NCBI GenBank assembly: GCA_018004935.1
Contig: JAGNBF010000067.1
Span: forward strand, 1 to 37,269
DNA: 37,269 nucleotides
Source: Chloroflexota bacterium
Lineage (GTDB): Bacteria > Chloroflexota > Anaerolineae > Promineifilales > Promineifilaceae
Direction: 5' to 3'
Below the pieces are notes generated by a model that saw only the letters and a list, made by a program, of their open reading frames with translations, searched no databases and was not told where the DNA came from. Position numbers and translations under genes: made by a program. This document shows, in pieces, positions 7,259 to 16,800 of this stretch (the first letter of the stretch is position 1; the number at the start of each line of letters is the position of its first letter).

Positions 7259-7945
7259 TCACACCCACCCTTCCAGGCGCAAAATGTAGCCTTTGCCTCG
7301 CACAGTTGTCAAATAGCGAGGGTGACTGGGATCTGCTTCAATCATCTCCCGAATCCAGCGTACATGTACATCCAGGGTGCGTGTGTCCCCCAAATAACTG
7401 GTTTGCCATACATTTTGCATTAACTGTATGCGGCTGATCAGCTCATTGGGATGGCGTAAAAACTCCTCTAACAGGCGGGTCAGCTTGGGCGTGATCCGTT
7501 TTTCCCCACGACCGTTTACTTCCAACGCACAACGATCTACATAGAGGGTAATTTCTCCGTAGCGAATCATAGATTCTTCGGTTATTTTAGGGGGTAAAAG
7601 GGTATGAATTCTGTTTAGGATTTTTCGTGCGGTAAAGGGACGCACGAGATGAACTTCGGCGATCATACCGGCATCTATGGGCTGGTTAGCCGAGCGGGCA
7701 TAGATAATAGGCACACCAGGAAGACACTGACGTAGTCGTCGGCAGTTCCTGGCCCCATTAGATCGCAAAGTGGAAGCATCGAAGATGACCAGATGGGGTG
7801 ACTGGTGTTCATTGCACACCCAATGATAGGCGGCCTGACCAGTCGTAACATGTTTTACCCAAAACCCAGCTTTTTCCAGCGCAGGTACTAAAGAAATATT
7901 GCCGGTGCTTTTCCCCTCAACAAGTAGAATGAGCGATCGTTTCAT
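7259..7945 (-). CDS. OmpR-type response regulator with degenerate receiver
   Basis: The 228-residue protein has an N-terminal CheY-like domain (about 1-120) and a C-terminal winged-helix DNA-binding domain (about 130-226; ITPKLTRLLEEF, TRTLDVHVRWIRE, TVRGKGYIL). In the receiver, the acidic pair after strand 1 is reduced (LLVEGKS), the expected phosphoacceptor Asp is kept (VIFDAST), and the conserved Lys is replaced by Arg (LVRPF). Phosphorylation may therefore be weak or absent. No histidine kinase gene is adjacent. It is convergent with rpsT and divergent from the phosphatase pseudogene. No GCGGCCGC site is present. Confidence 0.85.
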   Translation of the reverse strand: MKRSLILLVEGKSTGNISLVPALEKAGFWVKHVTTGQAAYHWVCNEHQSPHLVIFDASTLRSNGARNCRRLRQCLPGVPIIYARSANQPIDAGMIAEVHLVRPFTARKILNRIHTLLPPKITEESMIRYGEITLYVDRCALEVNGRGEKRITPKLTRLLEEFLRHPNELISRIQLMQNVWQTSYLGDTRTLDVHVRWIREMIEADPSHPRYLTTVRGKGYILRLEGWV

Positions 7946-8141
7946 AGCAACGGTTTTCCCTGTGCATGCTTTTACGCGAGCATGGGGTTGATTATAAAAG
8001 GAAACAATACAGGGACAAAAAATTTGGGTGGCAATTTAGGAATTGATCATCAGAGTGGATAATGATTGCCAATAGGGGAATTCGCGGCAACAATCTTCTT
8101 GATCCTGATGGGTTCAGGTCAGGCGAAAGGACGAAGGGAGA

Positions 8142-8881
8142 ATGAATCGGCGTCAGTTTCTTACTTATCTAACAACCGCGGCCGCGTCATGGCTATTACA
8201 TCGTTCATCTATCCGTCTCGGGGGTGAGTTTGTTTTGTTCATGTGGTCAGATGCTCTCACCAATACCTCAATCCGGGTTAAGGCGCGATTGAATCTGGAT
8301 AGTGATAGTGTGCGTCTGGTGGCCAGCACTCAACCTGATTTAAACAACCCGATATTTACCGGGTACGCGGCCGCGAACAGCACCAATAACCGGGTCGCCA
8401 GCCTCAACCTGTCTGGTCTGACCACCAATACCACCTACCATTACACCATTGAGGCTGAGGGGCAACGGAGTAGTTTACGCGGCCGCTTTCACACCCCCAC
8501 CTCTAGCCTCTTCAGTTTTAGCTTTGCCTGCGCTTCCTGCGCCCAAACTGGCAGTGATCATACCGTCTTCACCACCATTCAGCAGAATAACCCTCTCTTC
8601 TTCATCCACCTGGGCGATTTTCATTATCAAGACATTGGGAGCAACGATGTAAACCGGTTCCGGCAGGCATTTAACACGGTACTGGCATCCTCACCCAGGC
8701 CGATTTGTACCGCCATCTACCCCTGGCTTACATCTGGGATGATCATGACTATGGGCCGAATGATAGTGATGGTACATCACCCAGCCGCACCGCCGCTCGC
8801 CTCACTTACCAGGAATATGTGCCCCATTATCCTTTTGTCAGCGGCACTGGCGATGTACTCTTAGTCGTTACCCCATTTTGA
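8142..8881 (+). pseudogene. PhoD-like phosphatase, frameshifted and truncated
   Basis: The first frame starts MNRRQFLTYLTTAAASWLL, a Tat-type signal (RRQFL), followed by a fibronectin-like N-terminal domain and LGDFHYQDIG, the first metal-binding block of PhoD-family phosphatases. At about 8684 the homology moves into another frame, which reads LAYIWDDHDYGPNDSDG then RLTYQEYVPHYPF, the diagnostic WDDHD block, and ends at TGA 8879-8881. The remaining roughly 200 residues with the later His ligands are missing. A frameshift plus C-terminal deletion makes it non-functional unless the base call is wrong, and an error would restore only the N-terminal half. Three GCGGCCGC sites remain (8178, 8367, 8479). 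Confidence 0.75.
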
Positions 8882-8904
8882 CCAGAGGAGAATAAATAGG
8901 GCTT

Positions 8905-9393
8905 ATGAAACACACTGATGAACATGATCCATTGCGGCCGCATTCTCATGACCCCAACCCGGCCCCGCCTACCCCAGACCCCACCTTCATTCTCAGGGGG
9001 CCAGCGGGTCAATCTATCCATCTCACACCTGCTGATCTGACCTCTTTCCCTCATTGCCAGAGCCGACCGTTTTATATCGTCACCACCAGCCACGGGACAA
9101 CTGGCCCTTTCGTTTTCGGTGGCGTTACCTTAGTGGAATTACTCCAGAAATATGTTGTTTTACCCGAGTGGTTTCAAGTTGAAGCCGTAAGTGGTGATGG
9201 GTTTGGCACCCGTATTGAGGGAGAAGAACTGTTGCACCCGCATGGCAATGGCCCAATCATGCTTAGTACGCATCAGGATGGGCAACCCCTTACCCGGGAT
9301 AAAGGGTTAATCCGCCTTATTGTTCCCAGCGAGACGGATGACGCTTTGCGTCAGGTGAAATGGCTGGCCGAGATTCGGGTGATTGAACGCTAG
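8905..9393 (+). CDS. Small molybdopterin-binding-domain-like protein
   Basis: The 162-residue protein matches the pattern of the oxidoreductase molybdopterin-binding domain (sulfite oxidase/YedY-like fold): a segment HGTTGPFVFGGVTLVELL, then VEAVSGDGF, and near the end LIRLIVPSETDDALRQVKWL. The catalytic Cys that ligates molybdenum in true enzymes is not evident; the only Cys is in FPHCQSRP. It may therefore be a degenerate or cofactor-free member. The N-terminal 30 residues are His/Pro-rich, with no signal peptide. It starts 23 bases after the phosphatase pseudogene, preceded by AGAGGAG. One GCGGCCGC site (8934) lies near its start. Confidence 0.65.
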   Translation: MKHTDEHDPLRPHSHDPNPAPPTPDPTFILRGPAGQSIHLTPADLTSFPHCQSRPFYIVTTSHGTTGPFVFGGVTLVELLQKYVVLPEWFQVEAVSGDGFGTRIEGEELLHPHGNGPIMLSTHQDGQPLTRDKGLIRLIVPSETDDALRQVKWLAEIRVIER

Positions 9394-9404
9394 TATCGTT
9401 TTAC

Positions 9405-9860
9405 GAAAATACGACGTATCTTCTCAATGTTTTGGGGAAAACGTAGCCTGAGCTTGTCGAAGGCGGTTGGTTTTGGCAAGCTCAACCGACGGCACTCTGC
9501 TTTATTGATTGGTTTATCAGGGGGAACCCCCACCTCTGACCCCGCCCCCAGGGGCGGGGAACTTTTTTGGGCGCGGTTTTTTGGGGCCTTCGCCCCGAAA
9601 AACCGCGCCGGTATGTTCCCTCCGGGAATCGCTGGGGGGATGGGTCTTCCAACTAAACCGGCTACGCCTTGTGTAAAGCTGTACTAGTAGTGCGACAGAC
9701 AAGATTTGTCGGTTGGAAGATGGTGGCACGGTCAGGAGACCGGCCACAGCTATTCGACGGAATAAGTTTGTTGAACTACTAGCCTACTGCCACCCAGAGT
9801 GATGGCCTTCGCCCCGAAAAACCGCGCCGGTATGTTCCCTCCGGGAATCGCTGGGGGGAG
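9405..9860. repeat. Repeat-filled gap: CTTCGACAAGCTCAGG, two family-A copies, small element
   Basis: No gene. 9405-9470 is the reverse complement of part of 29634-29732 (ATCTTCTCAA...CCTGAGCTTGTCGAAG). About 9527-9660 is family-A copy 2, with the hairpin GCGCGGTTTTTTGGGGCC paired to CGCCCCGAAAAACCGCGC. 9804-9859 is an exact 56-bp duplicate of 9585-9640. The element at 9684-9782 lies between the two. The duplicate ends only 24 bases before the stop of the minus-strand gene at 9884. Confidence 0.75.
9684..9782. mobile_element. Small inverted-repeat element, CTAGTAGT ends
   Basis: The 99-bp element begins CTAGTAGTGCGACAGAC and ends with the approximate reverse complement (GTTTGTTGAACTACTAG). 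It carries the GGTCAGGAGACC palindrome in its centre. No clear target duplication is seen. It lies between the duplicated 56-bp segments and is non-coding. Confidence 0.55.
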
Positions 9861-9883
9861 TGTGTCATTTTCACAATTCGTGA

Positions 9884-12800
9884 TCAGGGCAGGGGCGCAA
9901 AACGAACAATGCGGTTGTTACCAACATCCGCGACATAGATGTTATCTGCCGCGTCAATAAATAGGCCGTTGGGGAGATTAAATTGACCATTGCCTGTGCC
10001 AAATTGACCGAAACGGGCCACGTAATTACCGTTGACATCAAAAACAATGACGCGATGACGATCTGGGTCGGTGATGTAGATGCGATTTTGGCTATCAATC
10101 GCCAGGAATGGTTTTTGTGTGTTGGTGTCGCCACGCCAGGCATTCACCCCCCAATCAAAAAAGGCGGTGAAGTTAGTGTCAAACCGCTGAATACGACCAT
10201 TCCAGGTGTCACCAAGGTATATGGTCCCATCTGGGGCTACGCTTAGCCCTACCGGTTCATACATCTGCCCCGCGGCCGCGCCAAATCCACCAAAACTTTG
10301 ACTAAATACACCCTCTTTGTCGAATATCTGAATACGGTGATTACCGGTATCAGCAATCAGAAGGCGTTCATTGTCCAAAACCACAATATTACGTGGCCCA
10401 TAGAAGATGTCATCGCCTACATCACCATTCGCCAAAGAGCCAAGTCGCCCAAATTGACTGATAAACGCACCATCAAGGCTAAATATTTGCACCCGATGGT
10501 TCCAGGTATCGGCAACATAAACATATTCTTCATCCACAGTGATACCCCAGGGATCATTAAATTGTCCCGGTTCGGCTCCTTGTGAACCCCAACTCCCCTG
10601 GTAAACCCCATCCCGATCAAAGTATTGCACCTGCGAATTACCCGCATCCAGCACATAAATTGTGCCATTGGCGGCCACGGCGACATTATGGGCATTAAAG
10701 AAACTGCCCGCCTGCGTAGAACCGGTCAGCACCAAATCTGGCTGTAACACCAGGTCATTCTCGGCATAAGGATCAATATAGGGATCAATATGGGCATTGG
10801 CCGCACCCGCACCAAAATCCCACAAACCAGCTTTCACATCATTACGGATGTAGAGGCGTAACCCGTGCCGCAGGGGCCAGTTACTCAGACGATAATCTTT
10901 GTTGAACAGTTCGCTGTAGCGAGTGTAATCACGGTAGAAGAAGATGTCCCAGAAGGCGTGTAAGACGGCGGGGCTGGTGAGACCACGCCGGGCGGGGGCA
11001 TCGGGCAGGCTAAAATCTAGTTCCTTGTTGGCCGTTCCGAATATCGCATCCCAGGAAATCTCCCGATAATCTTCGTTGGGCCACCAGATAAAGTTATAGT
11101 GGAATTCCTCATAATCGGTGCTTAAGGTATCACCAATGAGTTCTTGTACTTTATTGTAATTATTGTCGCCCACTATGATGACTGGGGCATCTAACAGATT
11201 ACGCCCTGGTTGATCGCCGTAGTACAGACGATTGGGGTAATTCCGTAAGTACCAGGTCATGGGCCAGGAAGAGTCGTTATCGAAGGCGACTTGCATACTA
11301 CGGTCGCCATAGAGCCGATAGGAGAGTTCTTCGATTTTGGTCATGACGGCCCCTTTGGTAGTGGGAGCGCCGTGGGCATAGACGAGATACTCGGTTGGGT
11401 AATCCCCATTGGGGTAGCTGGCCTGATAACTGGTGCGCAGGGTGAGCAAACTCAGGAGGATGAAGAGGGCGATAGTGCCGGTTAATGGACGAATTGTGGG
11501 TAAAACCCGCGGCCGCACCTGGAGCACCAGCCATACTAATCCCCCTACCACAATCAGGCTACCCAGAAACTGCCCTAACCGGCTCAGGTTAGCCGTAGAT
11601 TGATCGCCCAGGCTGACCTGACCAAAAAGGATGTATCGTCCGGCCAGGGCGATAGCTATCAGGAGCAAGGTCATCAATCCGGTGAGGCTGAGAGCTGGCC
11701 GGGTGAAAAACCAATCGCGCACAGCCGGTGTCAGCCGCTCATTGAAATACCACCCCACCAAGAGAGCCATCGGTGGTACAAAATGGGCGCTCAGCCAGGG
11801 CATCTTTTCCCCGGCCACGCTGTAAAAAATCCAGGAGAGGATGAGCCACCAGATGGTAAAGGGGATGAAGTCGAGTAAGGCTTCCGCATTGAAGAGATCA
11901 CGCCAGCCATTTTCCAGCCCCAATTCCGCCTTCATGCTCCGGCTAATGCTGAGGAACCAGAGCAAAACAGCCGCCAACAGAATAATCGCGGCCGCAACCA
12001 ACCCCGGCCATTTGAGCAAACCCGCCTGGTTTTCAGGAACGGTAATGGTTTGATAAGAGAGCCAGCGAATGACAAACCAAACATAGAGAAGTGTGGCTCC
12101 CCAGTTACGCCAGGTGACAAGGGTGGGATTAACCGTGCGGCCGCGCCACCACCAATCGCTTAAAATGACCAGCACCGTCAAACCCACCACCGGCAAGAAA
12201 GGTTGCCAATTGGCAAAAATCACTATCCGGCTAGAAAACCAGTTCACGAGGGTGTAAGCCAGAAGCGCCGTTAGGACAAACGCGCCCCAATAACGTGCCA
12301 GCGGCCGCAGACGGTTCTGCCCCACCCAATACCCTATGGCAACGGCAGAAAAGATAACCGATAGGTATTCATAAAGCGGTACGACAAAAAAATAGTAGAG
12401 CAATGGCTGGCTACCACGCTCCACTTCTTGTTGAGCCATCCAGTAGGCGAGGGAATCTACCATGCCGCTGGCCCAGCCGGGCAAGTTGGTAAACAGTGAG
12501 GTGTGTAAAATAGTAAAAATCGCCTGGAAAATAATTAAGGCGATCCAGAAGCGGCGTTGATGCCACCATAGGCCTAACAAAATAGCCGCGACCAGACAGA
12601 CCACCAGGAAAATGGTGATGTAAAAAGTGCCGGAAGCGAAGAAATTTCCCAGGCATTCCGGGTTAGTCAGACGATAAAGCGCCAGATTAAAAGGAGACAG
12701 TTGATCCTGGCCCACTATTTCACAGGTCAGGTTGAGCGAGTAATCACGAGGGGTCCAGCCGGTCAGGGCGGCGGGCACTGCGCCTAACATGGGCAAAATC

Positions 12801-13801
12801 AAGACCGTATAGAGAAGCACCAGATCAAATTCGCCATAATGATCCAATTGGGGGCGAATCGCTTTAGCGGTGAGGAAAACGGCATAAGCGGCCAAAGCCA
12901 ACCCGGCAAATTGCACCCAACGCATGAGGGTTTCGATTTGACTGGAAGTTGTAGAAGCATCTGCGGCCGCGGCCGCGTCTTCGGTGGGGTCAGCGGCAAA
13001 AGTTTCTGCCTGGTCTTCTCCCTCAGCGGCAGGGGTTTCGGCCTGGGCCGTGAGTTTCTGGACGGCAAAACCACCCGCCAATAAGGCCACCCCCAAACCG
13101 ATGAGAGCCAGCGGCCGCGCCAGACGGCTAATCTGCTCATGGAATACACCATCACGCCAGAGAAAAACAAACAGGCGGATGAGTAAGAAACTGCCAAAGA
13201 TGGCTGTATAAATAAAAGAGACTTCTTTGGTAGAGAAGAGAAGCGCATTCGCGGCCGCGAACCACCACAAATATTTTTCCTCACGACGACGCAAATACAT
13301 CCAGATAGCCCAAACAATGAGCAACGCCCACACCACCACAAAGGCTTCATTACGGATGTACCGGGCATAATAGACGGTATAGGGAGAAATCAGGAAAATA
13401 AAACTAACAACCAACGCCCCAGTACGTCCCAGCCAGTTACGGAAGAAGTAGGGTAACAAAATCAGCACGACCCCAAACAAAGCGGTGGGAATCCGAGCAG
13501 TGAAATCATTGGCCCCAAACAGCCAGTAACTAAGGGCGGTGATGTGGAATAAGAAGGGGCCATGCATCAACGGGGTATGGTCATACCCTTGCCCGTCATA
13601 AAACTGGAAGGAGTATTGCACATGCAGGCTTTCATCATGGCTCACCACCCGGTCGCCCAGGCTCCAGAAGCGGCTCAAAATGGCCAGGATGACGAAGGTG
13701 GTATAGAGGACTTTTTCCCAATCCAGAGCATAAAACACGGCCAGGATTTGCGGCCGCGGTTCAGGCATTATCTCGTCCGGTATCGTTGTCAGTTCACTCA
13801 T
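9884..13801 (-). CDS. GT-C glycosyltransferase/NHL-propeller protein (TIGR03663, Agl23-like), paralogue B
   Basis: The 1305-residue protein has an N-terminal polytopic GT-C domain with the luminal acidic motif SHDESLH (about 54-60), the usual catalytic or metal site in PMT/GT39-related enzymes. A soluble domain follows the motif AGEKMPWLSAHF. The C-terminal 300 residues hold NHL repeats (VADTWNHRVQIF, IADTGNHRIQIF, VADVGNNRIVRF) forming a beta-propeller. The family accompanies TIGR03662/DUF2298 proteins, which lie downstream here. The start ATG at 13801 is chosen because MSELTT aligns with MTDLTT of the paralogue; a GTG at 13810 overlaps the previous stop and is an alternative. It is the last gene of the operon. 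Ten GCGGCCGC sites. Donor and acceptor are unknown. Confidence 0.85.
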   Translation of the reverse strand: MSELTTIPDEIMPEPRPQILAVFYALDWEKVLYTTFVILAILSRFWSLGDRVVSHDESLHVQYSFQFYDGQGYDHTPLMHGPFLFHITALSYWLFGANDFTARIPTALFGVVLILLPYFFRNWLGRTGALVVSFIFLISPYTVYYARYIRNEAFVVVWALLIVWAIWMYLRRREEKYLWWFAAANALLFSTKEVSFIYTAIFGSFLLIRLFVFLWRDGVFHEQISRLARPLALIGLGVALLAGGFAVQKLTAQAETPAAEGEDQAETFAADPTEDAAAAADASTTSSQIETLMRWVQFAGLALAAYAVFLTAKAIRPQLDHYGEFDLVLLYTVLILPMLGAVPAALTGWTPRDYSLNLTCEIVGQDQLSPFNLALYRLTNPECLGNFFASGTFYITIFLVVCLVAAILLGLWWHQRRFWIALIIFQAIFTILHTSLFTNLPGWASGMVDSLAYWMAQQEVERGSQPLLYYFFVVPLYEYLSVIFSAVAIGYWVGQNRLRPLARYWGAFVLTALLAYTLVNWFSSRIVIFANWQPFLPVVGLTVLVILSDWWWRGRTVNPTLVTWRNWGATLLYVWFVIRWLSYQTITVPENQAGLLKWPGLVAAAIILLAAVLLWFLSISRSMKAELGLENGWRDLFNAEALLDFIPFTIWWLILSWIFYSVAGEKMPWLSAHFVPPMALLVGWYFNERLTPAVRDWFFTRPALSLTGLMTLLLIAIALAGRYILFGQVSLGDQSTANLSRLGQFLGSLIVVGGLVWLVLQVRPRVLPTIRPLTGTIALFILLSLLTLRTSYQASYPNGDYPTEYLVYAHGAPTTKGAVMTKIEELSYRLYGDRSMQVAFDNDSSWPMTWYLRNYPNRLYYGDQPGRNLLDAPVIIVGDNNYNKVQELIGDTLSTDYEEFHYNFIWWPNEDYREISWDAIFGTANKELDFSLPDAPARRGLTSPAVLHAFWDIFFYRDYTRYSELFNKDYRLSNWPLRHGLRLYIRNDVKAGLWDFGAGAANAHIDPYIDPYAENDLVLQPDLVLTGSTQAGSFFNAHNVAVAANGTIYVLDAGNSQVQYFDRDGVYQGSWGSQGAEPGQFNDPWGITVDEEYVYVADTWNHRVQIFSLDGAFISQFGRLGSLANGDVGDDIFYGPRNIVVLDNERLLIADTGNHRIQIFDKEGVFSQSFGGFGAAAGQMYEPVGLSVAPDGTIYLGDTWNGRIQRFDTNFTAFFDWGVNAWRGDTNTQKPFLAIDSQNRIYITDPDRHRVIVFDVNGNYVARFGQFGTGNGQFNLPNGLFIDAADNIYVADVGNNRIVRFAPLP

Positions 13802-13806
13802 AATTG

Positions 13807-16800
13807 TCACTGTGTTGGGGTAGGTTCAGGCTCATTGGTGGGTGTGATTGTGGCGGTATCACCGGTTAGCGTTACCTCATTCGTAGAGGTGGCTGTGGCT
13901 GTGGCCGTCGCGGTAGCCCGTCGGGTGGGGGTAGCTGAAGGGGTTGGTGAGGCTTCAACCGTAGCTGTCGCTTCTGGTGTGGCAGTCACTTCTGGCGTTG
14001 GCGTAGGGGTGGGGGCCAAAGTCAGCGACGCATAACGCACAATCCGATTTTGGGTCGTGTCTACCACATAAATCCGATCTTGGGCATCAATGGCAATACC
14101 CGTGGGCAGGCCCAGACGCCCACCATCCAGGCCATCCAGACTAAATGTACCGATGAAATTACCGGCGGCGTCAAAAACCAGAACCCGTGATTGTTCGGGA
14201 TCGGTCAGGAAAACCTGCCCCCGACTATCTATGGCAATATAGGGTTTATTATTGGTAGATTCGCCGCTCCAGGTCTGCACGGGCCAGGCAGTTACCGGGC
14301 GCAGATCACCACTAAAGAATTGCACCTGATGATTCCAGGTATCCACAACGGCATAAAGGCCATCTGGTGTACGGGCCAGCCCTACTGGTTCACTAAACAG
14401 ACCGGTAAACGTGCCGCGGCCGCCGATAGCCTGGAGTGGTGTGCCATTTTGATTCAATAATTGCAGGCGATGATTACCCGTATCCGTCACCAATAACAGA
14501 TCATCCGCCAACACCAGAACACTCCGAGGGCCAAAGAACAACCCTAATCCTTCCAACGGGGCACTATTCTGATCTCCCGGCTCGCCAATGGTAGACAGAT
14601 ATTCGCCGGTGAGGCTAAACTTCTGAATGCGATGATTCCAGGTATCGGCAACAAAAACGGCTTCATCATTAACCGCAATGCCCCAGGGTTCATTGAGTTG
14701 GCCCGGTTCGCTCCCATTTTCGCCCCAACTACGCAAAAAGTTTCCATCTGCGTCTAGCACCACAATACGATGATTGCCTGAGTCAGCTATGTACAGATTA
14801 CCGTCAGGGCCAATGGCCAGGTTACGCGGGGCCGCCAGCCCCCCTTCTTCGCTATTCGTTATGATTAGTTCAGGGTTTACCGCCAAGGGTTGGCCCTGGT
14901 ACACATCTTCCTGGGGCACGTCTACCGCCGGAATATCGGCAGGCACATCGGCCGCGACGGCTTCTCCTTCTTGCCACAATTGGGTTACGGCATCATTACG
15001 GATATACAGCCGGAACTCATGCCGCAGGGGCCATTGGCCAGAGGTAAATGTACCCCCAAAAACCTCGCCGTATTTGGTGTAATCGCGATAAAAAAAGATG
15101 TCCCATAAGGCCCGGCGCACATCGGCGCTGAGAATACCTCGTTGGGGCGGATCTTCAGTAACGACACCGGTGGGGTTGGGATAAACACCCAGAAAGGCAC
15201 TCCAGCCCAGGCTACGGTAATCTTCCATCGGCCACCAGAGGAAGGAAAGGGTATAGGTGCGATAATTTTGGTCCAGGGATTCCTGCAAGGTAGGATCTAT
15301 TTTGCCCCAATTACGATTGCCGATGAGGATAACGGGGGCATCCAGAATGCTGGCATTGGGGGTTGACCCATAATAATATTTGTTGGGATAGTCGCGTAAA
15401 TACCAGGTATAAGGCCAGGCTACGTCATCGTCGTAAGCCACCTTGATGCTTTTGTCGCCATACATTTGCATGGAGAGTGTTTCTAGCTGGTTGAGAACGA
15501 CATCTTTGGTAGAGGGGTTGCCGTGGGCATAGACGAGAAATTCGTTGGTGTAATCAGCATTGGGGCCATTGGCCATATAGTTAAAACGAATGGTAATAAC
15601 GGCGAGGAGAATGAAGAAGGCGAAGATGCGGGTCTGCGGCCGCAAACTTTCATCCATTCCTTCTACTTTAAAATAGAGGTAATAGATACCCAGGGCAATC
15701 AGAGCACCCCCCAGCAGAACCACCAACCCTACCAGATTATTCTCAGCGCCATTGCTCAAGCGCAACCCACCCAACAAAATAGGGCCGAGGGCGAACAAAA
15801 CGGCCAGAATAAAGGTGATCATCAGCCCCAACAGGAGCCACCAGCGACGGGTTAGCAGGGTGATGCGGTTGAGCGCGGCCGCTTTTTCGTTCATGTACCA
15901 GCCCGACAAAGCGGCCAGAGGCAAAATGAAGTGGGTACTGAGCCAGGGCATCTTCTCGCCAGCAACGGTATACAACACAAACGAAAAGATCACCCACCAG
16001 ATCAAGAACGGAACAAAATCCCCTAATACCTCGGCGGCAAAGATCGTAGACCAGTTCCGTTTGATTTTGTACTCATCTTTCAGGTGGGCCAGGTAAACCA
16101 GCGCCCAATAGATCCCCCCTGCCAATAAGATCAGACCAGCGACCAATGTCCCATTCAAACGATTGGGGCTGGCAATGGTCGCATCCAGATTAAGATTGGT
16201 ATACCAATTTACCAGACTGTAACCGATTAGCGCCAACAGAATGACACTGAACCAATAGCCGATAATTTTGTGGAGGCGGTTTTTTTGTGCCCATAACCGC
16301 GTTGCTAATAAGGCAAACGTGAGGGACAAAAATTCATAAAAAGGCAGGGCAAAGAGGTAGTAAAAATTAGGCTGACTGCCGCGCTGAACTTCTTGTTGCT
16401 CCATCCAATAAGCTAATGAGTCCAACATACCACTTTGCCACCCTTTGGGATAGGAAAAGAGGGCGGTAAATAGAGCCACAAAAATGAGGTGGAAGATACC
16501 CCCGGCAATGAGCCAGCGCCGCCGATCCCACCATAAGCCCAAAGCGACAGAAACAGCCAATAAGCCGATGAGCATGAGCATTACATGCGCTCCCCCTGAG
16601 TTGAAATAGGAGCGCCAACATTCCCCATCTACGAGGCGGCTGAAGAAAAGGGAGAAGGGGGACATGGAAGCCTGTTCGGGGAAAACACAGGTGGCGGTGT
16701 TGTAATCACGAGGTGTCCAGCCAGTCATAACGGCAAAGACGGGGGTGATAGTAGGGAGGGTGAAGGTAGTAAAGAGGATGATGAGGTCAAATTCAGCGTA

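Noticed and set aside
13840-14020. The (AT)n/TP-rich tail coding DNA as a separate plus-strand gene
   Set aside because: The plus-strand frame (Val/Ala/Gly-rich) is the antisense of the Thr/Pro-rich tail of the Agl23-like protein, which is in frame with a 1300-residue family match.
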